Shown here: one piece after another, positions 24,219-32,676 of the stretch | How positions within the stretch are numbered: the first letter of the stretch is position 1 | How the letters are laid out: every line of letters begins with the position of its first letter | Source of the DNA: JAMBLL01 sp964387145 | GTDB lineage: Bacteria; Actinomycetota; Acidimicrobiia; Spongiisociales; UBA5794 | Direction: 5' to 3' | Assembly: GCA_964387145.1 (NCBI GenBank) | Contig: CAYLVM010000012.1 | Span: forward strand, 1-34,117 | Length of the DNA stretch: 34,117 nt | Program-made: the position numbers and the translations under genes | Notes under the pieces: generated by a model | What the model was told of the DNA's origin: nothing | The model's database searches: none | What the model saw: only the letters and a program-made list of their open reading frames with translations

Positions 24219-24835
24219 CACAGGGTTCCGAACAACCGGTCTCCCATGTCGCCGAGTCCCGGGACGATGTAGAAGTTCTCGTTGAGTTCCCGATCGTGCG
24301 CTGCAGCGATGATCTGGACGTCGGGGTGGTCCTCGTACATCTTCTTCACACCGTCGGGTGCCGTCACCACACAAAGTGCGGTGATCGACTTGGCGCCGGA
24401 TCCTTTCACCTTGTCTACCGCCCACGAGAGTGATCCTCCCGTGGCAAGCATGGGCTCACAGATCAGTACCGAAGCGTTGGAGAGGTCGGGGAGCTTTGCG
24501 TAGTACTCCTGGGGCTGGGCTGTTTCCTCGTTTCTCGCGACTCCGGCGAATCCGACCTTGACGTTGGGGATCATCTCGAGCACGGCATCGAGCATGCCGA
24601 GGCCTGCACGAAGCACAGGGACGGCGACGACGTTGTCGATGGCGTAGCCGACGGTCGGCTCCATCGGCGTCTCGATCTCGATCTGCTGGAGCGGGAGGCG
24701 CTTCGTGGCCTCCATCACGAGCGAGTAAGCGAGACCCTTGGCCGCTGCGCGGAACTGCTGCGGTTCGGTGTCCTTGTTGCGGAGAATGGTCAGGTAGTGA
24801 CGGGCAAGGGGATGGTCGATGACGGTGAGATTCAT
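24218..24835 (-). CDS. upp: Uracil phosphoribosyltransferase
   Basis: 205 residues. It converts uracil and PRPP to UMP. Family segments are AVPVLRAGLGM (71-81) and the PRPP loop ICEPMLATGGS (125-135), where Glu127 stands at the position that is usually Asp (DPMLATGG). The C-terminal GLGDMGDRLFGT is typical. ATG 24835 has GAGGA 5 nt upstream; a longer frame is unsupported. First gene of the salvage operon, divergent from the glycosyltransferase gene. Confidence 0.95.
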   Translation of the reverse strand: MNLTVIDHPLARHYLTILRNKDTEPQQFRAAAKGLAYSLVMEATKRLPLQQIEIETPMEPTVGYAIDNVVAVPVLRAGLGMLDAVLEMIPNVKVGFAGVARNEETAQPQEYYAKLPDLSNASVLICEPMLATGGSLSWAVDKVKGSGAKSITALCVVTAPDGVKKMYEDHPDVQIIAAAHDRELNENFYIVPGLGDMGDRLFGTL

Positions 24836-24946
24836 GCGCTTCCTCGTTCGGGTACTCCACGGTACCAAACCTGCAATTCGTGGACGCAGCGGCACCTGTC
24901 TGTACCATCGCCCTGATCACGGTGCCGACAAGGAGAGCCGGACACG

Positions 24947-26191
24947 ATGACGCTTCGATCCGAAGGGGATGCGAGGGCCGATGACGGGTCTGGCCCGTCG
25001 CGCCTGATCGTCGTCGTTGTTGGCCTCATCGCACTACTGGCTGCGGCCTATACGGCGTACCTGTGGGGCCAGTTCCTCTTGGGCATTGGAACTGCAGGGC
25101 TTCCGGGAAGCAACGCAGGACCCGATTTCCGGACCTTCTCGGTGGCTGGGTCCCTTGCGCGCGTTGGCAACGTAGCGGACCTGTACAACCCTTCCGCTGT
25201 CAGCTACGAGGTTGCCGACGCTGCCGTATACGTCTACCCGTCGTGGTTCGCCATCTCGATGATCCCCCTGTCTGGGATGGGATTCCAGGCCGGCTACTGG
25301 ACGTGGCTCGGTGCGACGGCAGCGTTTGCGGCCGGATCGCTCGCAAAGTTGCATCGTCGCGTGGGCGTCGTGGCGTTCCTGATCGCGTTCATCGGGCCTG
25401 CAGGGTTCAAGACGGTGCTGCCGGGTCAGTCGGCGTTCTTGATGCTCGGTCTCGGTGCGGTCATCGCGTGGGCGATGGTGAACCGTCACGATCGAACCGC
25501 CGGTGTGGCGGCAGGATTGATGGCGTTCAAGCCGCACATGGTGCTCGGCCTCGGATTGGTGTGGCTGTTGCGCCGGAAGCGGTTTGGCACGTCCATCGTT
25601 TCAGCGGTTGTCACAGGCGTGGTCTTGTACGGAGGTGCGGAGCTGCTGCTGCCGGGGTCGATGGCCGGATGGATTTCGCTCGTGACAGACTCATCGGTCG
25701 AGCTGGTCCATCCGCGGGCAGAGATCACTCTCGGAGCAGCGGCCAGGCTCCTCCTCGGCGAGGGCAGCGTCGGGACTGCGGTCACCGTGCTGTTGGTCAT
25801 CGGTGGTGTCGCGTGGCTCGCTTCTGTCATTCATCGCCGAGTCGTCGACGACGGCACATTGTTGCTGGCAGCGTTCGGTGTGGCGGCCGTGCTGAGCCTG
25901 CACGCGCTGCTGTACGACACCTTCGTCATCGTTCCAGCGCTCGTCCTTGTCTGGCGAGCACGACCGTGGCTGCGCACAGACATGGCGCTGTATGGCGTCG
26001 CGACGTTGTCCCTCTTGACGATCAACCCGTTCATCGTCTCGGCCCAGCTCGGTATGTTCGATCGCGCAATCGCTATCGGCCCGATCGCCCTTGCGGTGTT
26101 CGTCGTGTGGCTGGTGGAGGCGGCATCGCTCGACCGTCGGTCGACTCCCTCAGCGGGGAACGACCAACTCGATTCCGTTGAGCGGCAGTGA
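24947..26191 (+). CDS. DUF2029/GT87-family membrane glycosyltransferase 1
   Basis: 414 residues with about ten hydrophobic segments. GT87 enzymes are GT-C transferases that use polyprenyl-phosphate sugars (for example PimE-type mannosyltransferases). Asp60 in GPDFRTFSVAGSL follows the first membrane segment, where the GT-C catalytic Asp sits. FKPHMVLGLGLVWLLRRKR is a family segment. The ATG at 24947 has AAGGAG about 13 nt upstream. It is the first of two tandem paralogues 13 nt apart; donor and acceptor are unknown. Confidence 0.8.
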   Translation: MTLRSEGDARADDGSGPSRLIVVVVGLIALLAAAYTAYLWGQFLLGIGTAGLPGSNAGPDFRTFSVAGSLARVGNVADLYNPSAVSYEVADAAVYVYPSWFAISMIPLSGMGFQAGYWTWLGATAAFAAGSLAKLHRRVGVVAFLIAFIGPAGFKTVLPGQSAFLMLGLGAVIAWAMVNRHDRTAGVAAGLMAFKPHMVLGLGLVWLLRRKRFGTSIVSAVVTGVVLYGGAELLLPGSMAGWISLVTDSSVELVHPRAEITLGAAARLLLGEGSVGTAVTVLLVIGGVAWLASVIHRRVVDDGTLLLAAFGVAAVLSLHALLYDTFVIVPALVLVWRARPWLRTDMALYGVATLSLLTINPFIVSAQLGMFDRAIAIGPIALAVFVVWLVEAASLDRRSTPSAGNDQLDSVERQ

Positions 26192-26204
26192 CGGCGCTGG
26201 TGCG

Positions 26205-27437
26205 ATGATTCGTTCACTCCGATCCCTCGACGTCTCAATGGCAAGTCGTGTGGTGTTCTGGTTCGCGGTCGCGATCATCGGCGTCGTTTCCGTACAGCAT
26301 GTTGTTGCCCTCGTTCTGGCGGTCGTCGACGGAAATGCGGTGAGGATCGGCCTGGACTATCGCGTATTCGTTGCGGGCGGTGACCTCGTCAGGTCGGGGA
26401 ACAGCGATTTCCTGTATCTCCCCAACACGCCGGAGTTCCAAGAGTTCGGCATCGCTGCCTTTGTCTATCCCCCGTGGGCGGCTTTGTTCATGGTTCCGTG
26501 GTCTCTTCTTCCCGTGAGTCTCGGACTCGTCGCGTGGACGGTGTTCGGGGTCGCTGCGATGGTTGCGGGATTGCGGTCGTGCGGCGTGCGGGATTGGCGA
26601 CCGTTTCTGCTGGCAATGGCGTCGTTCCCCGCCCTGTTCGCGTTGGGGCTCGGTCAGAGCTCGTTTCTCTTCGTCGGCATCGTTGCTTTCGCCGTTGCAT
26701 CGATGCTGCGCCAGAGGATCGCCCGGTCGGGCGTCTCTGTCGCGCTAGCGGCGTGGAAGCCACACCTCCTCGGGGGGTTTGGGATCCTGTGGCTCAGCGA
26801 GCCAAGACGATGGTGGAAGCAGTTGCTCTGGACCCTCGCCGCGACGATGGTCCTGGTGTTCGTTTCGGGTGTGATCCTTCCTGGATCGTGGCGAGCCTGG
26901 TTCTCGATGTTGGTGGGCCGGGTCAACAACGATGCAAGTGCAGTGTTGGAGGCGTCGCTGATGAGCATGGTGTCGTTCCTCACCGTGTCGTCGAGCGTCG
27001 TACGTTGGGCGATCGTTGGTGTCGCCGCCGTCACCCTCATCGCCTTGTGTGTGGTGGTGATACGTCGGGGCATGGCAACTCTCGAGGTTGTCCTGGCCCT
27101 CGTGTTCGGCACATGGCTCTTGATCGCTCCACATGTTCTCGTCTACGACGTCCTCATCCTGCTGGTACCGATGTCTCTGGCATTCCAGACGCGGCTTCGG
27201 CGTGATGTCGTCGTTTCGGGAACGCTCCTCGTGCTGGGACTTTCGATCGGTCCGCTCATGAACGAGCTGCAGCTCGATGCCTGGGGTCGAGCGTTGAACC
27301 TGTCGACGGTGTCTTTGCTGTTTGCAACGGCGATGTTCATGTACTGGGGATGGACCGGAGGACCTTTCTTCGTCGGTGGTGTGTCGATCGGGGCGGGCTC
27401 ATCGTCGGCAGGGTGCGACGACACAGAGGCACCGTAG
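26205..27437 (+). CDS. DUF2029/GT87-family membrane glycosyltransferase 2
   Basis: 410 residues from ATG 26205 (a second ATG at 26238 is possible; neither has a good ribosome binding site). It has about ten hydrophobic segments, with presumed catalytic Asp51 in GLDYRVFVAGGDL, FVYPPWAALFMVPWSLLP, and AAWKPHLLGGFGILWL matching the preceding paralogue. It is probably co-transcribed with that gene. The TAG stop codon is also the first half of the -10 hexamer for ffh, so the two units overlap. Confidence 0.78.
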   Translation: MIRSLRSLDVSMASRVVFWFAVAIIGVVSVQHVVALVLAVVDGNAVRIGLDYRVFVAGGDLVRSGNSDFLYLPNTPEFQEFGIAAFVYPPWAALFMVPWSLLPVSLGLVAWTVFGVAAMVAGLRSCGVRDWRPFLLAMASFPALFALGLGQSSFLFVGIVAFAVASMLRQRIARSGVSVALAAWKPHLLGGFGILWLSEPRRWWKQLLWTLAATMVLVFVSGVILPGSWRAWFSMLVGRVNNDASAVLEASLMSMVSFLTVSSSVVRWAIVGVAAVTLIALCVVVIRRGMATLEVVLALVFGTWLLIAPHVLVYDVLILLVPMSLAFQTRLRRDVVVSGTLLVLGLSIGPLMNELQLDAWGRALNLSTVSLLFATAMFMYWGWTGGPFFVGGVSIGAGSSSAGCDDTEAP

Positions 27438-27440
27438 AAT
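27435..27440 (+). promoter_or_regulatory. -10 hexamer of ffh overlapping the upstream stop codon
   Basis: TAGAAT begins with the TAG stop of the glycosyltransferase gene and is followed by 7 nt and the ATG of ffh at 27448, a leaderless geometry. Confidence 0.45.
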
Positions 27441-27447
27441 CCCCGCC

Positions 27448-28791
27448 ATGTTCGACTCCCTCTCTGATCGTCTTGGTGGTGTGTTCGATCGCCTCCGTAG
27501 CAAGGGCCGACTGAACGAGGACGATGTCAACACAGCGCTTCGTGAGGTACGCATCGCGCTGCTCGAAGCCGATGTGAGCCTTCCCGTTGTCAAGACGTTC
27601 CTGGCGCGTGTCAAGGAGCGGGCACTCGGTGTCGAGGTCACCAAGAGCCTCACCCCCGGTCAGCAGGTCATCAAGATCGTGCATGAGGAACTCATCGTCA
27701 CGCTGGGGGAGGAACGGGTCCCCCTTGTTCGCCCGGCTGCACCACCGCTCGTCATTTTGATGGTCGGCCTTCAGGGGTCTGGTAAGACGACGACTGCAGC
27801 GAAGCTCGCAAAGTATCTCAAGGGCAAGGGCAAGCGGCCGCTCCTGGTCGCAGCGGACCTGCAGCGCCCTGCGGCTATCGATCAGCTCGAGACGCTCGGC
27901 AGGTCGATCGGTGTTCCCGTCTACGTCGAGCGCAAGGGCAAGGCCCCGAAGGTGGCAAAGGCGGCGCTCAAGGCTGCACGAGACGAGAGGGCGAACGTGG
28001 TGATCATCGACACTGCAGGTCGCCTACAGATAGACACCGACCTCATGAAGGAACTCGCCGCAGTGAAGAAGGCGACGAGTCCCGATGAGACCCTGCTCAT
28101 CGTCGATGCGATGACCGGTCAGGAAGCCGTCAACGTGGCCAAGGGTTTCGCCGAGTACACAGAGGTCACAGGCCTCATCATGACCAAGATCGATGGTGAT
28201 GCCCGTGGCGGTGCTGCCATCTCGGCACGCGAGGTGACGGGCGTGCCGATCAAGTTCGTCGGTACCGGTGAGACGATCAACGACCTCGACGCGTTTCACC
28301 CGGATCGCATGGCGTCGCGGATCCTCGGCATGGGCGACGTGCTGACGCTCATCGAGAAGGCCGAAGAAACATACGATCAGGAGGAGGCTGAGCGGACAGC
28401 GAAGAAGATGCTCGACGCCACGTTCGACCTCGAAGACTTCCTCGAGCAGTTTCAGCAGATCAAGAAGATGGGCCCATTGCAGCAGCTCGTTGGTATGCTC
28501 CCTGGCGCAGGGTCGGCCCTGCGCGATGTCCAGGTGGATGAGAAGCAACTCGCCCGCGTGGAAGCGATCATCAGGTCCATGACCCCGGGAGAGCGCCGAA
28601 ACCCGAAGATGATCAACGGCAGTCGCAAGCGCCGCATCGCTGCCGGGTCGGGAACCCGACCACAGGACGTCAATGGCGTTCTCAAACAGTTCACACAAGC
28701 ACAAAAGATGATGAAGGCGATGGCCGGAGGGAAGAGTCCGATACCAGGGCTCAACATGCCGGGCATGCCCCGCCAACACAAGAAGAGGTGA
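27448..28791 (+). CDS. ffh: Signal recognition particle protein Ffh
   Basis: 447 residues. It binds signal sequences and SRP RNA and docks with FtsY. The N domain is about 1-95; the G domain has GLQGSGKTTTAAKLA (about 107-121), DTAGRLQ (about 188-194) and TKIDGDARGG; the methionine-rich M domain (about 300-447) carries MTPGERRNPK...SRKRRIAAGSG, the SRP RNA-binding segment. Start ATG 27448; the frame is open upstream but runs through the previous gene. rpsP follows after 4 nt. Confidence 0.96.
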   Translation: MFDSLSDRLGGVFDRLRSKGRLNEDDVNTALREVRIALLEADVSLPVVKTFLARVKERALGVEVTKSLTPGQQVIKIVHEELIVTLGEERVPLVRPAAPPLVILMVGLQGSGKTTTAAKLAKYLKGKGKRPLLVAADLQRPAAIDQLETLGRSIGVPVYVERKGKAPKVAKAALKAARDERANVVIIDTAGRLQIDTDLMKELAAVKKATSPDETLLIVDAMTGQEAVNVAKGFAEYTEVTGLIMTKIDGDARGGAAISAREVTGVPIKFVGTGETINDLDAFHPDRMASRILGMGDVLTLIEKAEETYDQEEAERTAKKMLDATFDLEDFLEQFQQIKKMGPLQQLVGMLPGAGSALRDVQVDEKQLARVEAIIRSMTPGERRNPKMINGSRKRRIAAGSGTRPQDVNGVLKQFTQAQKMMKAMAGGKSPIPGLNMPGMPRQHKKR

Positions 28792-28795
28792 CCGG

Positions 28796-29215
28796 ATGGC
28801 AGTCAAGATCCGCCTGACGCGGCTTGGCAAGAAGAAGCAGCCGACGTACCGCGTCGTCGTGATGGACTCACGCAAGCCACGCGACGGCAAGTACATCGAG
28901 CAGCTCGGGATCTATGACCCACGGCAGGAGCCGTCGCTCATCAAGATCGACAACGAGCGTGCCTTGCACTGGCTCCGTACCGGTGCACAGCCGACCGAGC
29001 GTGCCCGGAAGCTTCTCGAGATCTCCGGCGCCTGGACCCAGTTCAAGGTCGCCAGAGGTGAGATCCACACGGTTGGTGGCGATGAGCCCGAAGCCGCACC
29101 GGAACCGGTCGTCGAGGTCGAGGTTGCCAAGGCACCCGAAGCCGCTGATGAGACAGCGACACCCGATGAGACCGAGACAGCTGAAGAGACCGTCGACAGT
29201 TCGGATGCATCATGA
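28796..29215 (+). CDS. rpsP: 30S ribosomal protein S16 with acidic C-terminal extension
   Basis: 139 residues. The first 80 or so are S16 (AVKIRLTRLGKKKQPTYRVV, then IEQLGIYDPRQEP). The tail from about residue 95 is rich in Glu, Ala and Thr and probably disordered; acidic extensions of S16 are seen in actinobacteria. The ATG at 28796 follows GAGGTGA at the end of ffh. Its stop overlaps the khpA start (ATGA). Confidence 0.95.
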   Translation: MAVKIRLTRLGKKKQPTYRVVVMDSRKPRDGKYIEQLGIYDPRQEPSLIKIDNERALHWLRTGAQPTERARKLLEISGAWTQFKVARGEIHTVGGDEPEAAPEPVVEVEVAKAPEAADETATPDETETAEETVDSSDAS

Positions 29216-29463
29216 GCCAGGGTGAAATCGTCGACAAGGTCGTGACCTACGTCGTATCAGAGATCGTCGATGACGCAGACGTCATCGAGGTCAACATCGT
29301 CGCAGACGGCTCCGACGCCGTCGTTGCTGAGGTCCGCACAGCCAAGAGCGATATGGGTCGTGTCATCGGAAAACGTGGACGCGTTGCACGTGCCATTCGC
29401 AACGTTGCCGGCGCTGCCGGAGATGAAGAGGGTCTCTCGGTAGACGTCGACTTCCTCGACTGA
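29212..29463 (+). CDS. khpA: KH-domain RNA-binding protein KhpA
   Basis: 83 residues forming one type II KH domain, with the GXXG loop at IGKRGRVARAIRNV. It is a small RNA chaperone-like protein typically found between rpsP and rimM. It overlaps rpsP by four bases. Confidence 0.92.
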   Translation: MSQGEIVDKVVTYVVSEIVDDADVIEVNIVADGSDAVVAEVRTAKSDMGRVIGKRGRVARAIRNVAGAAGDEEGLSVDVDFLD

Positions 29464-29477
29464 CGCGCTGTCATACC

Positions 29478-29999
29478 GTGACCGAATCAGGTCAACAACG
29501 CATCCCCGTGGGATACGTGCGCAGAGCGCACGGTATCCATGGGGATGTCGTCGTTCGGGGCCTCGTTGCCGATGCAGCCGAGCGCTTCATCGTCGATCGG
29601 GACCTCACGTCGGATGCAGCGTCGACGACGACGCTGCGGATCGTCTCACAGCGGATGAATGGTGTCGACTTCCTCCTCCACTTCGAGGGTGTCGACTCGC
29701 GTGAGGACGCTGAGGCCCTCGTCGGCACACAGTTCCTCATCGAGCGTGACCAGCGGCGCGACCTCGACAGCGACGAGTGGTGGGTCGAGGACCTGGTCGG
29801 GTGCGACGTGGTCGATCTCGATGGGCAGGCAATCGGCCGGGTGAGTGATGTCGCCGTGGGAGCCGCACAGGATCGGCTCGTTCTCGAGACTCTCGACGGC
29901 AGGCGCAGCGAGATTCCCTTCGTTGGTCAGCTCGTGCCCGCGGTGGATATGGACTCCCGTAGGATCACCGTCGATCTCCCCGAAGGTCTCATCGAGTAG
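29478..29999 (+). CDS. rimM: Ribosome maturation factor RimM
   Basis: 173 residues. It binds S19 and helps 30S assembly. The N-terminal RimM barrel (about 8-95) starts RIPVGYVRRAHGIHGDVVV; the PRC-barrel (about 100-170) contains EWWVEDLVGCDVVD and the end-typical EIPFVGQLVPAVDMDSRRI. The GTG start at 29478 has no clear ribosome binding site, 14 nt after khpA. trmD and rplS, its usual followers, are missing; an HNH endonuclease pseudogene lies there on the opposite strand. Confidence 0.94.
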   Translation: MTESGQQRIPVGYVRRAHGIHGDVVVRGLVADAAERFIVDRDLTSDAASTTTLRIVSQRMNGVDFLLHFEGVDSREDAEALVGTQFLIERDQRRDLDSDEWWVEDLVGCDVVDLDGQAIGRVSDVAVGAAQDRLVLETLDGRRSEIPFVGQLVPAVDMDSRRITVDLPEGLIE

Positions 30000-30062
30000 C
30001 GCTGGTCCGTGTCAACCATCGGACAGGACACCGGGCGATGGGTCCCCGAAAAATGCCGGGGG

Positions 30063-31406
30063 TCATGGGGGTCGGGTTTTGGTGTAGGTGTGGCCGGTTG
30101 GGCTGGTCCATTCGTAGTGGCCGTGGGTTGTGCGTTGGTAGGTCCATCCGTGTTCGTGTTTGATGCGGTGGTGGTAGCGGCACAGGGGTGCAAGGTTGTC
30201 GTCGGTGGTGGTTCCGCCGTCGGTGACGGCCACGATGTGGTCGATATCGCAGTTGATGCCAGGCATGCGGCATCCGGGGAATACACAGACCCGGTCCCGG
30301 GTCTCGATGCGTCGCCGTTGTGCCGTGGTCGGGTACCGCCGGGTCGTGTCCACCGCGGTGACGCCGTCCTCGACGTTGCTGTTGCCATCGGTGAGGGTGA
30401 TGCGGCATTCGGTGCCGGTGTAGCTGGTGGCGATACGGCGTGCAACGTCGGCGATCACGGGCCCGTACCCGCCGAGGTGACCGGGCTGGTCGTTGTCTCG
30501 GGTGAGGGTCCCCTCACCGACAACGAGGTCGATGACACCGGGTGGGGCAGTGTGATGCTCGACGCCGTTGAGCAGGTCGAGGTATATGTCGGCACGGAGC
30601 TGGTCCATCGACCGTGTCTCACCGTCACCACGCACAGCGCGGGCAATCGTGTTGATACGTCCCATTGCTGCCTGGACACGGTCGGGCACAAGATCGAAAC
30701 CCGACAGGTTCGCTGCCCCGTCATCGGTCGGTGTCATGACCACTCTGCGGCCATCAACAGCCGTCTCGTAACGGTCCCGGGCGTCGTCGGGGTCGCTCTC
30801 GATACACAACCTGCGTATCTGGGCACCCAACTCGCCGGTCGTCAACGTGGAAGCCACATCGGCCACAGCATCAACAACACCTCGGGCACCGGTATCGGAG
30901 AGGTGCCCGGTAGCCCGTTCGATCACCTTGACACGGGCAACGTCGATGATCCCGGCTTCGAGCATCCCTGCAGGGGGTGTCAGTTCGTTTGTGTAAGTGG
31001 GTGGCGTTGGTCATTGTTAGACGATGTCGGCACCCCGACGGGTCAACGACAACGCCGCCCCAACCTCGACACCGCCAGCCTCATCAGCGTCATGGCACAA
31101 CCCGCCACGATCCCCCCACTCGTCTGCTTCAGCGTCGGCAACCGCAACCATGTCACGGTACCGCTGTGCCTGGAAATGCGACACCAGACGATCATGAGCC
31201 TGCAGCACCACGATCCGGTCATGCGGCGAGATCGACGACACATCGATCGACGACAGCCACCCCGCCAACACCGGCCCCGGTGCCACCGCATCGAGACCCG
31301 CAGGAACCTGGTCATAGATGCGAATCACCGGCTCGATGACCTCATAGAGATGCTCCTCCCCAAACCGGATCTCACCGGCACACTTCCGTGGCTCGTCATC
31401 CAACAT
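30063..31406 (-). pseudogene. DUF222 (13E12 family) HNH endonuclease, frameshifted
   Basis: The ancestral product would be about 447 residues: an N-terminal DUF222 helical domain and a C-terminal HNH nuclease with CVFPGCRMPGINCDIDH, then DNLAPLCRYHHRIKH. The frame from 31406 (MLDDEPRK) stops at 31017-31019 after LTRRGADIV, and reading resumes in the same frame from 30965 (MLEAGIID). In between, a different frame reads LTMTNATHLHKRTDTP, which fits the family. One base lost at about 31020/31021 and one base gained in the G run 30973-30977 explain this; the original frame has two stops between. It is either true decay or two sequencing errors. The C-terminal part alone retains an intact HNH (300 residues). 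It lies at the usual trmD position. Confidence 0.8.
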
Positions 31407-31412
31407 AGGAAC

Positions 31413-31418
31413 AACGTA
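31413..31418 (-). promoter_or_regulatory. -10 hexamer of the HNH pseudogene
   Basis: On the minus strand TACGTT is followed by 6 nt and the ATG at 31406, the same geometry as the leaderless core genes. Confidence 0.4.
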
Positions 31419-31432
31419 CCAACCACCTGTGA

Positions 31433-31474
31433 CAGATTTCAGACAACAGATTCCAGACACCAGAACACAACACA
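31433..31474. repeat. Heptanucleotide tandem repeat C (about six units)
   Basis: There are six consecutive 7-bp units beginning CAGA (the last begins CAAC), such as CAGATTT and CAGACAA, with alternate units most alike. It lies in the 80-base gap between the HNH pseudogene and the ABC permease. Confidence 0.7.
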
Positions 31475-31485
31475 CGGCAGCGCGA

Positions 31486-32676
31486 TCACTCGGCTGCGGC
31501 TCTCCATGCATCGGTGATCTTGATCTTGGTTCCCGTGCGTAGCAGGGCGCCCCGGTAGACCCTGGCACCGATCCAGACGAGGGCGAGGGCACCCAGGACC
31601 GATCCCGTGATCGCAACGACGACCTCCCACGGGGCTGCAGCGCCCGCAGCAATGCGCACGGGCATCACGAACGGTGCCCACATCGGCAACAGTGAGCCGA
31701 TCGTCACCACGGTGCTTTCCGGGTCATCGGCCGCAGCGAACGCAAGGAGGTATCCGGGAAGGATCACTCCGATCGGCAGCATGATCGCCCCCTGGAGATC
31801 CTCCTGGCGGGACACCGTCGAGCCGACCGCTGCGTACAGGAAAGCGTAGAACGCGTAGCCGAGGATGAACCAGAAAAGGACGCTTGCGATGATCGGGACG
31901 CCGACAGCGCGGATATCGATGTCTGCGATGTTTGCCAGGCTGGCAGAGACGTAGGCGGCACCCATGAGGATGGCCAGTTGTACCAGTCCGAGCAAGCCGA
32001 TGCCTGCCACCTTTCCGACGAGCACCTGCCACGGACGTACACGCGACAGCAGAACCTCCACGACACGGTTCTGCTTCTCCTCGACGGTGCCCATCGCGAC
32101 GAACTGCCCGAACATGATGATCGAGACATACAGAACGATGGCCCCGACGAACGCAGCACCCTTGCGAGCGTCCTCCTGGGGGTTGGTTTCGACAATCGTT
32201 GTGACCGAAACAGGTGCAGGGTCCTTCACCATGGCGATCTCGTCCTGTGAGAGACCCAGGTCGGTGAGGGTGGACTCTGTGACGACGGTGTCTACGGCCC
32301 GTTGGATGAGCGCGATCAGGCGAGTCGACACGGCGTCGTAGAAGACGATGGTGCTGCCGTCCACAAGTACGACATCGACATCACCATCTTGGAGCGCCTT
32401 GTCTGCCTCGTCCTGTGTGACATATCGCACGACGTCGATCTCCACTGCTACGTGTCTTGCTTGCATCTCGAGTTGGTCTTGGATCCCAGGTAGCTCCGCG
32501 CCGACGAGTCCGACCATCGTTGCCTCGGGCTCACCTCCCGAAAGGGCGCTGGTCACCGGACCGATGGCGACGATCGCAACAGTGATGATCGACATCGTCA
32601 CGATGAACGCCTTCGAGCGCCCTCTCTCGACGAACTCTCGCTTGGCGAGCAGCCACACCTGGGTCCAGGGCTTCAC
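31486..32676 (-). CDS. ABC-2 type transporter permease (NatB-like)
   Basis: 396 residues. One N-terminal membrane helix (about 23-45) is followed by a large extracytoplasmic part (about 50-180) and then about five or six membrane segments (about 183-375). The motif TVEEKQNRVVEVLLSRVRPWQVLVGKV is typical of ABC-2 permeases of the NatB/YhaP kind, which export sodium, drugs or peptides. The substrate is unknown. The start ATG 32676 overlaps the stop of the ATPase gene (ATGA), so the two form one exporter operon. Confidence 0.88.
   Translation of the reverse strand: MKPWTQVWLLAKREFVERGRSKAFIVTMSIITVAIVAIGPVTSALSGGEPEATMVGLVGAELPGIQDQLEMQARHVAVEIDVVRYVTQDEADKALQDGDVDVVLVDGSTIVFYDAVSTRLIALIQRAVDTVVTESTLTDLGLSQDEIAMVKDPAPVSVTTIVETNPQEDARKGAAFVGAIVLYVSIIMFGQFVAMGTVEEKQNRVVEVLLSRVRPWQVLVGKVAGIGLLGLVQLAILMGAAYVSASLANIADIDIRAVGVPIIASVLFWFILGYAFYAFLYAAVGSTVSRQEDLQGAIMLPIGVILPGYLLAFAAADDPESTVVTIGSLLPMWAPFVMPVRIAAGAAAPWEVVVAITGSVLGALALVWIGARVYRGALLRTGTKIKITDAWRAAAE

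Noticed and set aside
30973..31020. Programmed frameshifting in the HNH gene
   Set aside because: Two shifts in opposite directions within 45 bases would be needed and no slippery site with a following structure is evident; decay or read error is simpler.
30009..31517. Plus-strand frame of 502 codons over the HNH pseudogene
   Set aside because: It has no recognisable domain, and the minus strand carries clear DUF222 and HNH motifs; it is a shadow frame.
31017..31652. Upstream extension of the HNH N-terminal frame to 31652
   Set aside because: The extra residues overlap the 3' end of the ABC permease gene and look random; MLDDEPRK at 31406 has a promoter 6 nt upstream.
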